Below are positions 62,579-64,000 of a DNA stretch of 64,000 bases, piece after piece; positions within the stretch are counted from its first letter, which is position 1; the number at the start of each line of letters is the position of its first letter. Position numbers and translations under genes: made by a program. The DNA comes from an uncultured Sphingomonas sp. (GTDB lineage: Bacteria; Pseudomonadota; Alphaproteobacteria; Sphingomonadales; Sphingomonadaceae): contig CAJYLQ010000037.1 of the NCBI GenBank assembly GCA_913775975.1, positions 62,001 through 126,000 of the forward strand. The letters are read 5' to 3'. The notes under the pieces were generated by a model. The model was not told the origin of the DNA, searched no databases, and saw nothing but the letters and a program-made list of their open reading frames with translations.

Positions 62579-64000
62579 CAACAACACCTGCGGTCAGTAC
62601 GGCTGGGACAAGCTTCATGGCTTCCTGCTCAACCAAATCGAGTTCTCGTAGCCGCACGGCATAGTAGGGCTGACCGCCAGAACTGGGTTCATAGGCGCCT
62701 TTGCTACCTTTAAGAGTGGTTCTTTTTGCGAAGAAATCCTCATACATGCGCGGCCCGACTCCGGTGAACGGTGCTACTAGCATATGTGTGTAATTTCCCC
62801 CTGCCGCAGCAGGCTTTTCTCCGGTGATAGCGTCGGAATGAAGTTCATATGCCAAACTTTTCACGTATGGCTCTATAAAATAGACCTCGGAAACACCAGC
62901 CGCGACAAGATGCCTGGCACAGTTATGGCACGGATAAGTGGTAACGTAGAGCGCGGTACCGACGGTAGTGGTGCCGTTACGCGCAGCTGTCATCAGCGCA
63001 CTCATTTCGGCATGTATCGCGCGGCTGTACTCGATAGCATCCTTTATTCCGGGCATCGTTCCAAGGGCCGAGGCGGCCTCCAGCAGGGCCTTCGCTGCTC
63101 GATCGCTTGCTTCCTTGCGCTTATCGGCGTGCAAGTCCTCGCCCATAAAGTGGTCTTTGGGGAACAACTTCTCCGCGATTGGATCGGCGAGACGCTTCGA
63201 CATCCAATTAGCAATTGTGTCGTAAAGCTCGTGCTTTTTGCGGTCGTTATGGCAACCCTTGAATTTTCCTGTCTTGGTGTCAAACTCCCAAGCGAAGCAG
63301 CGGTTGTCGGGCTTTGAATCTTCGTCGTATATCCCACCGCCGAAACGAGGTGGATCGTTCGTTCCGGTCGCGATGACGCTTCCATCCTTCGCGACTAAAG
63401 CGGCACCGACCTGTCGCGACAGGCAGGCCGACTGCAGAGCTGCGGCAGAGGCGTGGTAGATGGCCCTCTCCCCCTTCGTTGGTCGGACCAGGTCTCGGTC
63501 GAGCAGCAGGTTCACAAAGCGCGAGATATCGGCGTTCATAGCCGATCCGCTCTGAGAATTGGCGGTGTTGTCGAGGAAAAAATCAGCAAGATGGAATGCA
63601 TCGCGAACGCGCTGACCATGGGCGTGAATGTCGTCCTTAGAATCGCGATCCATGAATTTTCGGACTTCCTCCCTCGCGGCGCCGCTATACTTGGCTGTTG
63701 ATGTCACATCTCCGATCAGGCGCTCTTCGCGTTTCGATACGTCGCAGTGGACCGCGACCAAGCGGAAGGAGTGGTCATAGACCTTGCGAAGCAAGGTGAC
63801 CTCGGCCGGATGCTTAAGAGAATCGAGGATGAAGGCTAGCTTCCGTTCGCCAGGAGCTGAGTCCCCTCGTTTGGCCTTTAGACGGGCAATCGCCGCAACA
63901 GCCAACGCATGATCGCCGTGCGTCTTGCGGATCGTGTCTCCGCGGTCTTGCATCATGGTCGCAATCGCGAAACGAGACAGACCCTTCCTCGCACCTTCCT
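62571..64000 (-). CDS. Anti-phage dCTP deaminase-like (dCMP/cytidine deaminase fold) protein, 5' end off right edge
   Basis: Zinc motif HAEMSALMTAARNG...YVTTYPCHNCARHLVAAGVSEVYFIEPYVKSLA; frame stays open upstream of 63956 to the edge (EGARKGLSRFAIATMMQDRGDTIRKTHGD). Confidence 0.85.
   Translation of the reverse strand, partial: EGARKGLSRFAIATMMQDRGDTIRKTHGDHALAVAAIARLKAKRGDSAPGERKLAFILDSLKHPAEVTLLRKVYDHSFRLVAVHCDVSKREERLIGDVTSTAKYSGAAREEVRKFMDRDSKDDIHAHGQRVRDAFHLADFFLDNTANSQSGSAMNADISRFVNLLLDRDLVRPTKGERAIYHASAAALQSACLSRQVGAALVAKDGSVIATGTNDPPRFGGGIYDEDSKPDNRCFAWEFDTKTGKFKGCHNDRKKHELYDTIANWMSKRLADPIAEKLFPKDHFMGEDLHADKRKEASDRAAKALLEAASALGTMPGIKDAIEYSRAIHAEMSALMTAARNGTTTVGTALYVTTYPCHNCARHLVAAGVSEVYFIEPYVKSLAYELHSDAITGEKPAAAGGNYTHMLVAPFTGVGPRMYEDFFAKRTTLKGSKGAYEPSSGGQPYYAVRLRELDLVEQEAMKLVPAVLTAGVVDA

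Overview
This 64 kb, GC-rich window looks like an alphaproteobacterial chromosome, most likely a sphingomonad (inferred from gene content, not tested). Bases 1-46.5 kb are mostly ordinary chromosome: a two-component system; an MprF (lysyl-PG synthase/flippase) gene flanked by two VirJ/AcvB-like genes; a GH18-like/NodB/GT2 fusion; a GH43 pair behind a perfect LacI-type palindrome; a TonB receptor; alaC; phaC-phasin; clpS; murA; pgeF; lgt; era; nusB; thiL; hppA; and a hydroxyproline catabolism cluster. A tRNA-Arg(CCG) at 46491-46567 marks the start of an accessory region that runs to the right edge without a visible integrase. This region holds many small orphan genes, an amber-interrupted ORF and a SRAP/YedK protein. 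It also holds a candidate replicative module: excisionase-like HTH, a putative divergent HUH Rep, a 14-bp hairpin over the HTH gene's RBS, 9-bp iterons, and a 526-aa protein resembling a Walker-less DUF927 ATPase. A defence-like block follows: a TIR gene with two partner genes, bracketed by two near-identical palindromes; an XRE-ImmA/IrrE pair; and an anti-phage dCTP-deaminase-like gene overlapping a small ORF. The best candidates for something undescribed are the palindrome-bracketed TIR cassette (57.9-60.0 kb) and the HUH-Rep module (54.6-57.7 kb). All calls come from reading motifs and translations; no database search was run.
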